A stretch of 14,881 nt of DNA, taken from Candolleomyces eurysporus (lineage: Eukaryota > Basidiomycota > Agaricomycetes > Agaricales > Psathyrellaceae). This document shows, one piece after another, positions 1-9,571 of this stretch (position 1 is its first letter; each line of letters starts with the position of its first letter). The stretch is from NCBI GenBank assembly GCA_027579435.1, contig JANBPK010000243.1, forward strand, positions 1 through 14,881. Direction: 5' to 3'. Both the position numbers and the translations under genes were made by a program. Below the pieces are notes generated by a model. The model made no database searches. It saw only the letters and a program-made list of their open reading frames with translations, and had not been told where the DNA came from.

Positions 1-819
1 TCCCGGGTACGTACAATCCCGGATCGCGCTCCCCATAGGCTCCAGGGAAGCTGACGAGATCGCTCTCGGCGGGTCTGCCTGTTTGAGTCCCACCCACGCG
101 TAGTTGGGTGCAAGAGGCGTAGAATTCGACGCCTCCAAGGGTCATGGCGATGTGAAGAGCGATGAGTTCTTGTCGGATGAGGTAGTTGCCCGGGGCGAGG
201 GTGCTTGGGATGGTGACAGTGACGGGCTGGCCGGCCTCTGAGAGGTGCATGAGGGGTAAATTCAGGAAAGGGGGAGAAAAGGTACGTACGGACGTCCACC
301 ATGTGCCATTGTCCGTTTGGCTTCTTGCCAAGTTCACCGATCTTGAACCATCTGGCTGTGGAAGCGTCAAACTTGTCGCAGCTCACTGAGCCGCACGAGG
401 CCATGTAAGTGAGGATAGGACCTGCGTTATGAGGCCACTAGGATTGAAAACGCAACAACGATTAGCTTTCAGTCGTTCAAGGAAAAGAGAAGATAACTGA
501 CAGAGGTAGACCCAGCACCTTTCCAATCAAACCTAACTTGGTTTCCGGGCATCGCGTCTGCAATCAGACTCGCGGGCGTAGCACCACTCCCACATGCCAG
601 ATCCTTATTCCCCACACCCTTCACAGGCTGTGTATTTCGAATCTGGCGGACAACAGATGGGTGGCGGGTGTTGGACTCTGCAGGGAGGTTGCCCTTGTAG
701 GATTTCCCGTCAATGGAAACAGAGGCGATGTAGCCGTGTGCGAGGGTTCGGTGTGGGAGGGCAAGCAAGGAGGCGAGGAGAAGGAACAGGGAGAAAATGT
801 GAAGGGAAGAGGACGACAT
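1..819 (-). CDS. AA9 lytic polysaccharide monooxygenase (secreted), 3' end cut by the window edge
   Basis: A secreted copper enzyme that oxidatively cleaves cellulose or related polysaccharides. Exons: 819-502, 437-290 and 237-1; introns 501-438 (GTCAGT...TAG) and 289-238 (GTACGT...CAG) keep the frame. Residues 1-27 are a hydrophobic signal peptide ending in LA, so the mature protein starts with His28 (HGYIASVSIDG), the first histidine of the copper brace. His109 in WPHNAGP is the second. His184 in LIALH and Tyr195 in EFYASC match the conserved outer-sphere His and axial Tyr, and Cys198 matches the family disulfide Cys. 234 codons are visible, about a whole AA9 catalytic domain; the end, and any linker or CBM1, lie beyond the edge. 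Glu193 stands where most AA9 enzymes have Gln. The start was chosen because the signal peptide begins there behind a CT-rich leader. Family call is firm; regioselectivity cannot be told. Confidence 0.95.
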
Positions 820-1706
820 GGTTGATGATTGAGTTGTAATGAAGGTGAGGGGGTTAAAGAATGAAATTTGGTAGAGGGATCGTCACGGAATTCAGAACTG
901 CTGCATGCAAGAAAGCTTGAGCGTCGTGAACAAGTATTCCAAGCGAACGACAAGGCTGTTTATGTTGATTTCCTCCTCAGGTCGGCGGCGAAACGACTAG
1001 TAGGTTGAAGGGCGGGAAGTAGGAAAGAGCGCCGGGGGGTAGGAGGGAGAATAAAGGAAGACGGCGGAGGGGGAGGAGGAGGAAAAGAGACAAGGAGCCA
1101 AGCGCAACGGAGAAGGCTTGATAGCAACTGTTATGATCTTGGCCGAACGCCAGGGCTGGGAGGATGGAAATATCACCAAACAGCCCTGAAGCGATCATTC
1201 GATCAATGTGGCTCACGATGACGCCCCAATTGCAACCGTCAACTTCTCGGTCTCCTGGAAACTGATTGAAAGCCCGCGTTCCGTGTTGGAAGAAGGGATT
1301 GTCAGAGGTTAAGTCTGGTTGGTAATGAGTTGAGAGGGCAATAACCGTCGATCTAACGCCTACGTATTTAGAGCGAAGGGATGTAGGATGTCCGTTCCCA
1401 GTGCACACTTGTCCGGCCTAGCTGCCGAGCATGCTGGGGCATGCGTTGATTTCTTGTTCGTTCCACGGTCCACGCCTAGACGCAACTTACGTATGGTGCC
1501 CAGTTGCTGGGCAGGCGCTCCCAATGTTACGTTCACGAAGGCGCAATGATGACATCATGGACGTGAGTTCAGAGGATGCACTCGAGCGAACACCATGATT
1601 CTGTCAATGAGCTCGGTTCTGTAGATTAAGTCCTTCCCTAGAGCAAGAAATGATACGATACTTTGTCAAAAAATAAATCATGCTTGAAAAGGGACTGATA
1701 ATACAC
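820..1706 (-). promoter_or_regulatory. Upstream region of the AA9 gene
   Basis: This 887-base gap lies between the end of the F-box gene and the LPMO start, both on the minus strand, so it should carry the LPMO promoter. The leader just upstream of the ATG is CT-rich on the minus strand, as in many fungal genes. SYGGGG motifs, the core of carbon-catabolite repressor (Cre1/CreA) sites, occur on the plus strand at 1032-1037 (CCGGGG) and 1434-1439 (CTGGGG). A CCAAT pentamer is at 1226-1230. The second SYGGGG lies between two GCATGC hexamers (1429-1434 and 1439-1444). Such short motifs arise by chance, so function is inference. An open frame at 1408-977 (minus) reads as Leu/Pro/Ser-rich and I do not take it as a gene. 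Confidence 0.35.
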
Positions 1707-4016
1707 TCAGAACCAGCCCGATTCCGCAAACTTTATACTGGCCTCTGCTGGCGGCTTGGTGCTGTCAACGGATCCAACTGCATCGTTCCACGTCGAAACT
1801 TCCACATTCTGGCTGTCACCTGCCCACGAAGAAGGGTTGCGATTAGACGACGCCTAAAGGGTAAAATGGTAATTTTGCGGGACTCACCACTCTCCTGCAC
1901 TGCAGTTGGCGCGATACATCTCAATCTAGCGGAAGCCAGGGAGACGTAGCACCAACGATGTCGCAACGCCTGATACCCGGGCAAGATTACGGGTTTCCAC
2001 TTTTCCAAAAGGTCTTTAGCCCGTTTGCGGAAATAATACATCCTGTCTCCCGGTATGACACCTGGTTCGGTGTGCGTAATGGAGTAGAGTTGGTGGAGCA
2101 CACCTCTCCGCTAAAATGAATGAGCAAAACAGATGAGGAGGCTGCCAACAGAGTGAATGAATCAATGTCCGAAAACTCACCACAAGAATCTGACCAAGGC
2201 CCTCACTTCCCGCGAGATCGAGTTCCTCCAACTTCCGCATGAGTTTGTGCATCTCCCAATGCAACATCATATTGGCAGGCGCGCCTTTTGAATAGTATCT
2301 TCCGCCTCCCAGGTCGGGGATAATCCCAGTAAATTTCTCCTGTAATTCCTTCTGCCACTCCACGGCCTCTTGTAGCTGAAAGGCAGAAACCATTGAGCCA
2401 CCGGTGAATTGAGGCAACTCTGAAAAGTCAAAGAGGTTCAATTGCGCGTTCCACTCTATGTTGTCCTCGGTATAGTTCCCGATGAGCCGAACCTCTTGTA
2501 GACTTCCCTGTTCTCTCGACTGCACGACTTCGAGAAGTGTTGAAGGTTGTAAAATGGGTGTTCGTAGTTCCGGCTCCCGTGCCAGCTCGGAAGGCCATCG
2601 TAGTGTCAGGATCTTCAATTTTGGTAGTACGAGGTGGTGTGCCAGACTCGCCAGCTCATAATCCTCCAACATCCGCACGTCCAGATATTCCAAGCTCGGA
2701 CAGCCCAGAAGAAACTTCCTGAACTGCCCGACGTCACCAGGGGCAACGTTTTCATCCAACCTCAACCGCACCAAGGAGCCTGAACACCCCGACCGTTGCA
2801 CAAGATCCGTCACCGTTTGGTAGAGGGGGTTCTTGTGGAGGAAATATGCTCCATGGACTTCGAGCACCTTCAGCGAAGGTACCGTCATTTTGGCGAGATG
2901 TCGTAGGACGTCGACCCCCTGAATCACAGCTCCGAACCGCAAACACAGCCTCGTCAGTCGAGGAAGCGTAGCAGGCTCAGGCAACCGGATCGTACTCGGC
3001 ACTATGTCCACCGCATCGCAGTCGATCTCTTTCAACCGTTCATGGGCACGGGTGTCCAGAAGGAGCGTATGGTAGGACGTATCTCGTTTCGTTTTGCTTC
3101 GATATACCTCTATCTGATGCCAAGGCAAGGAGAAATAGAATGTTGTATTATTGCGTGTGGAACCTTGGGCACCGACTGTGGTCGTCGTGCCCAGAGATAC
3201 GTGGCGAAGGGATGGCGCGTTGGCAAACTGGTCGACGGTGAGAGACCTCGGTCCCCGGACGTATTCGCCCCATTCCTGGCCCCACACGTTCAGTCCGAGC
3301 TGGAGTTTGGTGAGATTGGGTAGGGGTGTGGCACGGTTCAGGACTTCCAAAAGCTCTGTTGAGATTTCCATGATCGCGACCTTCCAACGCTCGCAGACTT
3401 CGATGAGGATGCCGAGGGTCTCAATGACCTTGGATTTGTTGACCTTCCAGACCTCTTGCGATGAGGAGTAGTAGAATCGGAACGATATCTTCATGGAGCC
3501 CGACCGCTCTAAGAACACTCGAAGTCGACGATTCATGGCTCCATGCTGCATCGGGGTGATGGGACCAATGGTGTTGAAGTACGAAACCGGGGGAAGGAGG
3601 GACCAGAGAACCTGGTGGGTCGTTGCTGCGGCATTCCAGTATCTGGAAACCCTGCAAACCAGACGCAAGGGATCGCAATCTTCCAGAGTCGGGTCGAATA
3701 CCACAAACTCGAAGATGCGCTGCCAAATTTCGATCGGGATACGCCTGATGCAGGAGAGTGCGGAGAGGTGCTGGGTAATGGCTTCGTAAGCATTTTGGGA
3801 CCCTGCGGGTGGATCTAAGGCTTCGATTTCTGCAGAAAAGCTGTGATAGCTCTGTCCATATAACTGTTGGAATTCATCTTCCAGATCCCGAAGTCTCGAG
3901 AGGAGCTCAATCCTTTCTGGGTCCGAGGGAGCTTCATTGCCTTCAAGAACAGACTCGATGGTGGTCTTGTGATGAACCTGAGTGGGCAGAGATTTCGACT
4001 GACTGCGGAAATGCAT
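1707..4016 (-). CDS. F-box domain protein with LRR-like C-terminal region
   Basis: Probable substrate receptor of an SCF ubiquitin ligase; the F-box binds Skp1 and the rest selects targets. Exons: 4016-2181 (612 codons), 2110-1888 and 1819-1707, total 723 residues. Intron 1 is 2180-2111 (GTGAGT...TTTTAG). Intron 2 is 1887-1820 (GTGAGT...CAG) with a CTAAT branch site 22-26 nt before its end. A charged, possibly coiled-coil segment lies near residues 33-55. The F-box is at about 90-140 (IRRIPIEIWQRIFEFV, then LVCRVSRYWN and LWSLLPPV), in the form common to Agaricomycete F-box proteins. Residues 220-560 contain repeated leucine-rich segments (LKVLEVHG, LEYLDVRML, LKILTLRW) typical of their degenerate repeats. 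The C-terminus assigned here, SIKFAESGWF, depends on the two predicted introns; unspliced reading of intron 1 would give a different tail. The target is unknown. Confidence 0.85.
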
Positions 4017-5367
4017 GTATCTGTCGACTACAGCATAAGGTGGATTAGCTCTGGCCAGACTTGGAAGCCAATTAGAGACACGTACAATGTCGTGGATGCA
4101 CTTGGACTAGCTCTTTGGACGTTAGGCGCCCGTAATCTGGGGAAACGTGTGCAAAGTGACAAGCTGTGGGGATGGAAAATGCGGAACCTGTTCCGAGAAA
4201 GTGATCATTGTTGCATCACTTCGGATAAGGAGAATATAAATCACGTATACAAAGAATCGGCTACATGGAGAGCCAGAGGAATGAAATAGAAAAAGGCCTG
4301 AACGATTGGCGACTGGAGAATGACCTACTCCCGACTCCTAGTCCCAAGGTTGATAGCGGCCCTTTAGTTCTACGTTACTCAGGAACCACTGACGGCGTCA
4401 TGAACGTCGGGAATGTCCCACGGTACTGCTGAAAGCGTTCGTACCATTACGGAGAAGAAAAGCCAGGACAGTACTCAAGAGCCAGGAGATTTCAGGAGAG
4501 GGAAATTGAGGGACCCGAGGGCGCATATATGACCGTATCCAGTGAGGGAACGGGAGCAAGGAGGAAAGAGACTGGAAAGAGAGGATTCGAGGCGGGCGGC
4601 GCTTTAATTGGGTAAAGAACGTCAACAGATACAAACACCGCGCGACGGCGGCCGCGATCAGGGTCGTCAAGTTGCAATTGGGAGTCGGCCCAGTGCCAAA
4701 GTCGTATTCATAAGTAGTATGATATGTTGAAGCTCTGCTCGAGCAGACTTGACCTCCATAAGAAAGCCAGGTGCGATCTGGGTGTCGACGCACCAGTGGA
4801 TCTAGTTTTCCGGCACCTAGTGCTACACTGGCACTCGGGAAGAGGTTGTAAAGTGATTGTTCATGGTACTGCAAGAACTCCATCATCTAGTTCCAAAATA
4901 TTCAATTGCAAACCCAAGAGGTAAGCTAAGTCTTTGTTGTTTACTATATCACTTCTTTTCCCTCGTCAATCTACTCCAACCCCATGGTTTCCACCCATAC
5001 TTCATCAGTACACTCTCGACCCCCGACTACACCTCAGCTATGAAAGGAGACAGGTGNTTTTTTGCTAATTTTGTTTCCAGGAAATACCGCACCCCGCCTT
5101 CGGAAGACAAAATTAAAGCAAAAAACCAAACGAGTAGAAACCATCGATTATCGACTATCGGCAGACCATTGTAACTGTGTTTCTGAGTGAATGCTCCAAG
5201 TTTACTCGGAAACTACCATACGGCGGCGCATCTTCGTTTGACAGTACAAAGAACACTGAACTCGTGCTCATCATGCAGCGCATACACCAGACATAGCGAT
5301 TGAAATACGTTTAGGGATCGGAAAGGAGGTCGCACGTTCTGCCATCTTGACGAAGTCGGAGTTTCAG
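4017..5367. other. Intergenic region without a supportable gene
   Basis: It lies upstream of the minus-strand F-box gene and downstream of the broken minus-strand gene at 5368-6408. The longest open frame (4886-4398, minus, 162 codons) shows no recognisable domain and no clear coding bias. At 5041-5173 (plus) a short frame begins MKGDR after a CT-rich stretch. It continues after a small GT...CAG segment (5056-5089, containing CTAAT and one unknown base at 5057) into a Lys-rich tail ending at a TAA. This could be a tiny two-exon ORF but the support is weak. A TATAAAT sequence on the plus strand near 4233 has no gene following it. Confidence 0.5.
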
Positions 5368-6408
5368 CTAGTCCCTGGAAATCCAAGCTCCAATGACCTT
5401 ATCGTTCTCCATAATATGGTCGAAAACGACCAAGCTGGAGGGTAAATCAGTCATGCCGATAATGAATGAGATATCCTAGTGTCCCGGGGTAAACGTTGAT
5501 CTAAAAGACGGTTGGAGACTTACCTGCCCATACAAACATGTGAAGGGTTCGGCCTGGCCCCCATAAATGAGAGAACCATCATGCCATTTGGGGCGGGGGA
5601 ATATCACAAATGTGTTCTGACGGACAAAGCTTGCCCGCCCGGTGGTGTTCATGCTGTGGATTCCCACAAACCCTCGTCCCTGGTAGGCTTCCTTCTTCCA
5701 AGAAACGTTCTGCGACTTCGTCGAAAGAAATCATGATACTCAATATCCCCGATTCGTGCTCGTGACGGAACATCTTTGTGACCGCCATCAGCCGCGTCCG
5801 CACGGTGCACGATATCGACCGCCAACGGTCCACTCTCTGTCGTTTGTCCAGGGTCCTCTCTTCTATCCAGGGTCTTTGCTGTCCATTTGGGTCGAGGAAA
5901 ATAGGAGAGCGGCGATCGCAGTTTCTATCTCGTCGAATTTGGCAAGGACCTTGTTCCAAGCGACCTCGTCCAGTCTCGTCAACAACTGCCGGTCAAGGAA
6001 TTCTGACGCTTGGCAAATCGGATCCTCTTGCCAGTCGACATCCCAGAGACTGCGCGTTGCGGAAAAGGGTGGGTGTGCCGTTCGGTCCACACTTCTGATA
6101 GCGAAGCCGATGGCCCGAACGATGTTTTGGACCGAGGTAGGGCGATGGCGGGTGTCAAACATTGCGTTTGTGAGGAGGAAGCAGGGAAAATTTGAATGGT
6201 GGTAGGCTAGGAGAAACTTTGTGAAGAGAACGTGGCACAGACGGCGCATCCGGCTAACTTGTTGCGCTTGCTTGCTAAATCATTCGAACACGAATCTTGA
6301 CGAGGGGGACGTCCTGGCCGAGCTCGATGACTCACACCTCCAGGCTGAACTTGGCCACACTCTCATCCTTAATGGTCGACGAAAATATCTTATACGTGGA
6401 CTGGATAA
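5368..6408 (-). pseudogene. Unrecognised multi-exon gene with a broken frame (pseudogene or homopolymer errors)
   Basis: I do not recognise the family. The 3' end is clear: an exon down to 5524, a 48-nt intron 5523-5476 (GTAAGT...CTAG), then 36 codons ending in VIGAWISRD and a stop at 5368. The frame C exon reads GRGFVGIHSMN, NTFVIFPRPKWHDGS, GGQAEPFTCLYGQ. Upstream, 5728 to about 5900 reads well in another frame (GPLAVDIVHRADAADGG, RIGDIEYHDFF), with many RNY codons. From about 5900 to 6253 a third frame holds WDVDWQEDPICQASEFLDRQ and VAWNKVLAKFDEIETAIAAL. The joins fall at homopolymers (T4 at 5901-5898, T3 at 5726-5724 on the coding strand). A first exon (6408-6336, IFSSTIKDESVAKFSLEV) meets a TGA at 6334-6332. 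That TGA either sits inside a GTGAGT...TTAG intron (6335-6254) or is a nonsense mutation, because VIELGQDVPLVKIRV follows in frame. The true 5' end was not found. Confidence 0.5.
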
Positions 6409-6649
6409 CTACTCTTCAAGACAGACCCTCCCACACCCTTCTCCGGACTAACGCACCCCGAGTTGCACAACTCGGTCGCAGAGGTTCTCATGGTCCAGAG
6501 CCCGACATTGTGTTGGGAAACCGAACGAGGGCCGCTGCAGAGCCGGAATCAGTACAAGGTCAGTCGTGTCCTCTTTATCAAGAAATGAATACAAACTCAA
6601 CTCTGTCTATCCAACACTTCTAGCGCAACTGCTCACAAACTTTGCGGCG

Positions 6650-6671
6650 TAGGCTTCTAGTAGGCTTCTAG
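6650..6671. repeat. 11-bp perfect tandem duplication
   Basis: TAGGCTTCTAG occurs twice back to back (6650-6660 and 6661-6671). It is probably a replication-slippage duplication in non-coding DNA; no function is implied. Confidence 0.9.
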
Positions 6672-7171
6672 CCAACTTCCCTACTATACCTTCCAGGATT
6701 GCTTGACGGCAGAATGTTTTCAACAACCATGAACAGTGGCGCTCACAATTTTGTGAACCTGGAGCATACCACTTGTGCAACCGAGACGAAAAACTCTTCC
6801 CGGCTTATCATTCGCTGGAGATGGATCTCGCTATTCGGCAGTCAGCCGCAGTGGACAAAACCTAATAGCCTTCATGAAGCCAGTCAACATGTATGTCTGA
6901 TCTGCTTAGGAATTTCGAAACGAATGATATCTTGACAGTGACTAGGAAATTCCGAAGCCGAGATGAAAATTGAAATGCAATAGGACCTATACTGAGAATC
7001 TATTGTACCCAGGGTTCATGAATAGCCTCGTGTTGACGTCAAACCTCTGGTACGTCAAGATTGAACTTTCAAGTACTGACTGACGCCAGGTCGATAGTCA
7101 TTGAATCTTGATCCCAAGGGGGATAGATGCATCTCGGGTAGGTAGGAGGTGCACATGTGGGTTCCAGGGTC

Positions 7172-7189
7172 TGACCCAATTGACCCAAT
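7172..7189. repeat. Tandem TGACCCAAT repeat carrying two CCAAT boxes
   Basis: TGACCCAAT is present twice in direct succession (7172-7180 and 7181-7189), placing two CCAAT pentamers exactly 9 bp apart about 200 bp upstream of the P450 start. CCAAT is the binding core of the conserved HAP/NF-Y complex. The repeat is seen directly; a regulatory role is inference. Confidence 0.75.
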
Positions 7190-7383
7190 TAGTAGAGCGA
7201 CAGTCAAGCATCTTTGAAACGTCACACAGTCCACTGAAGGGATTAACGTTAGGAAGAGACCGAGACCTTACGGATGTGGGGGTTATTTACATAAACACTT
7301 CATCACCTTAAAAGATGGCACTTTACGATTAAGGGGACAACTGTCCCTCCTCTTCCTTTTACCGTCCCCCACCTCGTCGCAGG

Positions 7384-9571
7384 ATGAGTTCGCCCAACCC
7401 ACTCCTAGGCCTTTCCCTGGATCAGATGAGCGGAGTCTCTGCTTTTTCTGTCGCGGTCGCCACATTAGCGGGTTTAACGGCGTTTTACGTTGGTGGCGAG
7501 ATAAAGGAGCGCTGGAGGAGGCAGGGTCACGCCAGAATTCCAGGCCCCGCGCGCCTTCCGCTCCTCGGTAATGCCTTGCAAATACCTAAGAGTCACATGT
7601 GGCTCGCGATGGGTGATTGGAAGCATACATATGGTACGTTTCCTTCATTTCTATGGGTGGTTCTTCGATTGATAGAGTCTCTTAATGAAGGCGATCTTGT
7701 CCAGCTGGACCTCCTGGGATTCAAAATTGTGGTCATCAATTCTGCTAGAGTTGCAAAGGATCTGTTGGACAGAAGGTCGGCGTCGTACTCTGATAGACCT
7801 CACACGGTATGTCGTCGAAACTTTTAAATGACTCTTTGCCCCTGGAGTACTAAAACTCTTTTAGACCTTCGTGATAGAATTGTGCGTCCTGCGTGGCATG
7901 TCCATTCGCCAAAAATTCTTGACACATTTATACTTATATTCAGGGCCGAATTCGGCAAGTCGACTGCTTTACTGAAATACGCCGAGCCTTGGAAGCAGCA
8001 GCGCAAAATCATCGCCCACGAGTTCAGCAACTCGAGCACTATCTCTCGCTACTGGTCCCTCCAGGAGCATCAAGCACGACTACTAGTCAATTCTTTATTG
8101 AAAAATCCTGGACAAATGAGACGGGAAGTCAGCATGTAAGTGTGTGGGCGTGGCCCCGACATTTTCGAACCGTCCCTCATCCATTGACGTTTCTGATTTC
8201 TAGGCGTCTGATGCTCGCAGTCCAGCTCATCGCTTACGGGTATCCCGTAACATCGCCCGATGACGAATGCTTGCAGCTAGTCACGGAGTCCCTCCGAGAT
8301 TTCACCTCGGCGGGCAAGCTAGGAGCCTATTTGGTAGACTTCTTCCCAATCTGTAAGTACCGTTCATTTCGACAACTAGACTCTCTCTAATCCTTCTACT
8401 TCTCCTTTAGTAAAGTATGTTCCGGAATGGATGCCCGGCGCTGGATTTCAGCGAGAGGCAAGGCGGATGAAGGAGACTGTTAACAAGGCTTGCCATATGC
8501 CGTTTGAGTGGACCAAGAGACATTTGGTGAGACCATTATCTGCATGACCACCCACAGCGGACACGGTGCTAAATTGAAACTTACAGCCAACGGGTGAAGC
8601 ACAGATGCCAAACCTCTGTGGTACCATACTCTCTGAAGCTCAGGGACCTTTATCTCGAGAGGAAGAAGAGACCATCAAGTGGGCGGCGATCAGCGCCGTT
8701 GGCGCCGGTCTTGATACCGTACGTTCTCAATTTTAGTATTCTGAGCTTCATAATCGCTGAGCTATGGTTTTTTTCAGACTGTAGCGACCACGCTTGGATT
8801 CTTCTTGGCAATGATGGTAAATCCAGAAGCCCAGAAGAAAGCACAGGCAGAAGTTGACTCTGTGGTTGGCTCAGAGAGGCTTCCATCGATCACCGACCGG
8901 TCGTCTATGCCATACGTTCGTAGTGTGTTCACGGAAGTGCTGAGATGGAACCCTCCTGTCCCGTTGTGTCAGTGTCTTCGGCATATAACCTACGAGTTTT
9001 TGCTGATCCATTCTCCTGTACAGGTCTCCCTCACTCATCAGGGAAAGACGATTTCTACAACGGATATCACATACCAAAAGACTCTATCATCCTTCCTAAT
9101 ATATGGTAGGTTCCCGACTCCCTGTGACTGACTGGGATTGACGGTTGCCCCAGGTTCATGACACATGATCCAGAGATCTACGAAGAACCATCGAAATTCA
9201 TGCCTGAGCGATTCAATAATTCGGACGCTGAGATGAAGAAAGTCAACGAACTCGTCTTCGGCTTTGGTCGCAGGACTTGCCCCGGGATGCAGTTTGCCGA
9301 AGGGGCCGTTTTCGCGATTATTGCGACAACGCTCGCTACGTGTGATATATTGCCAGAGCTAGACGACAGCGGCAAGCCGATTCTACCTGAGCTTAACTGG
9401 TCGGATGGTGTAATATCGTATGTGACTTTTCCCCTGAAAGATAGATCAACGGCTGACGTGAATTTCTCTCGAATCCTGACTAGACTTCCACCGGACTTCA
9501 AATGTAAACTGCAGCCCAGATCACCGAAAGCTCTCTCGCTGCTCGTTGACGCGAATTTATCTCTGGAGTAA
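7384..9571 (+). CDS. Cytochrome P450 monooxygenase, microsomal, fungal OrdA-like type
   Basis: Heme-thiolate monooxygenase of the ER membrane, using electrons from NADPH-P450 reductase; substrate unknown. I read 11 exons: 7384-7633, 7691-7806, 7865-7881, 7944-8135, 8204-8352, 8411-8526, 8587-8718, 8778-8967, 9024-9105, 9154-9417 and 9484-9571. All introns are GT-AG and phases match, giving 531 residues, normal for the family. An N-terminal membrane anchor lies at about 16-37, followed by the IPGP hinge (52-55). Helix C has WKQQR (144-148). Helix I has AGLDT (320-324), the oxygen-activation motif. EVLR (377-380) is the ExxR pair, PERF follows at 432-435, and the heme loop FGFGRRTCPG holds the axial ligand Cys457. 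Exon 3 is a 17-nt microexon needed to join SDRPHT to AEFGKSTALL. The last intron (66 nt) is also open, so it could be misread as coding. The OrdA-like label is from memory of similar fungal P450s and is not a substrate claim. Confidence 0.95.

Larger units (their letters stand above)
6409..7383. promoter_or_regulatory. Intergenic region upstream of the P450, probable promoter
   Basis: This gap separates the divergently transcribed broken gene and the P450. The part near the P450 holds two adjacent CCAAT elements (7172-7189), a GTGGGG motif at 7276-7281, and a pyrimidine-rich leader at about 7341-7380 directly before the ATG at 7384, a common fungal core-promoter layout. No convincing TATA box is seen. 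An open frame at 6714-6935 (plus, beginning MFSTTMNSG) has no recognisable domain or supporting splice structure and is not called. Confidence 0.35.

Noticed and set aside
177..184. Loss of a conserved His in the AA9 enzyme (IRQE instead of the frequent RHE)
   Set aside because: Counting back 11 residues from the axial Tyr195 places the conserved second-sphere His at His184 in IALH, which is present; the RHE position is not that residue.
977..1408. 143-codon open frame on the minus strand upstream of the AA9 gene
   Set aside because: Its second half is Leu/Pro/Ser-rich from a GA-rich plus-strand tract and it has no domain; it lies where the LPMO promoter is expected.
1733..2101. Separate small gene beginning MLHQLYSIT on the minus strand
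   Set aside because: This segment is exon 2 of the F-box gene plus its unspliced second intron, not an independent gene.
2016..4016. Single-exon reading of the F-box protein with a tail ending in DVLFPQTG
   Set aside because: A strong GTGAGT donor at 2180 and TTTTAG acceptor at 2111 are in phase, and a second intron with a CTAAT branch site follows; the unspliced tail looks unlike protein.
4398..4886. 162-codon open frame on the minus strand between the F-box gene and the broken gene
   Set aside because: No recognisable domain, weak coding character, and no splice sites extending it to a better protein; best explained as a chance frame.
6714..6935. Open frame beginning MFSTTMNSG upstream of the P450
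   Set aside because: No domain, no clear splice structure, and it lies in the likely promoter region.
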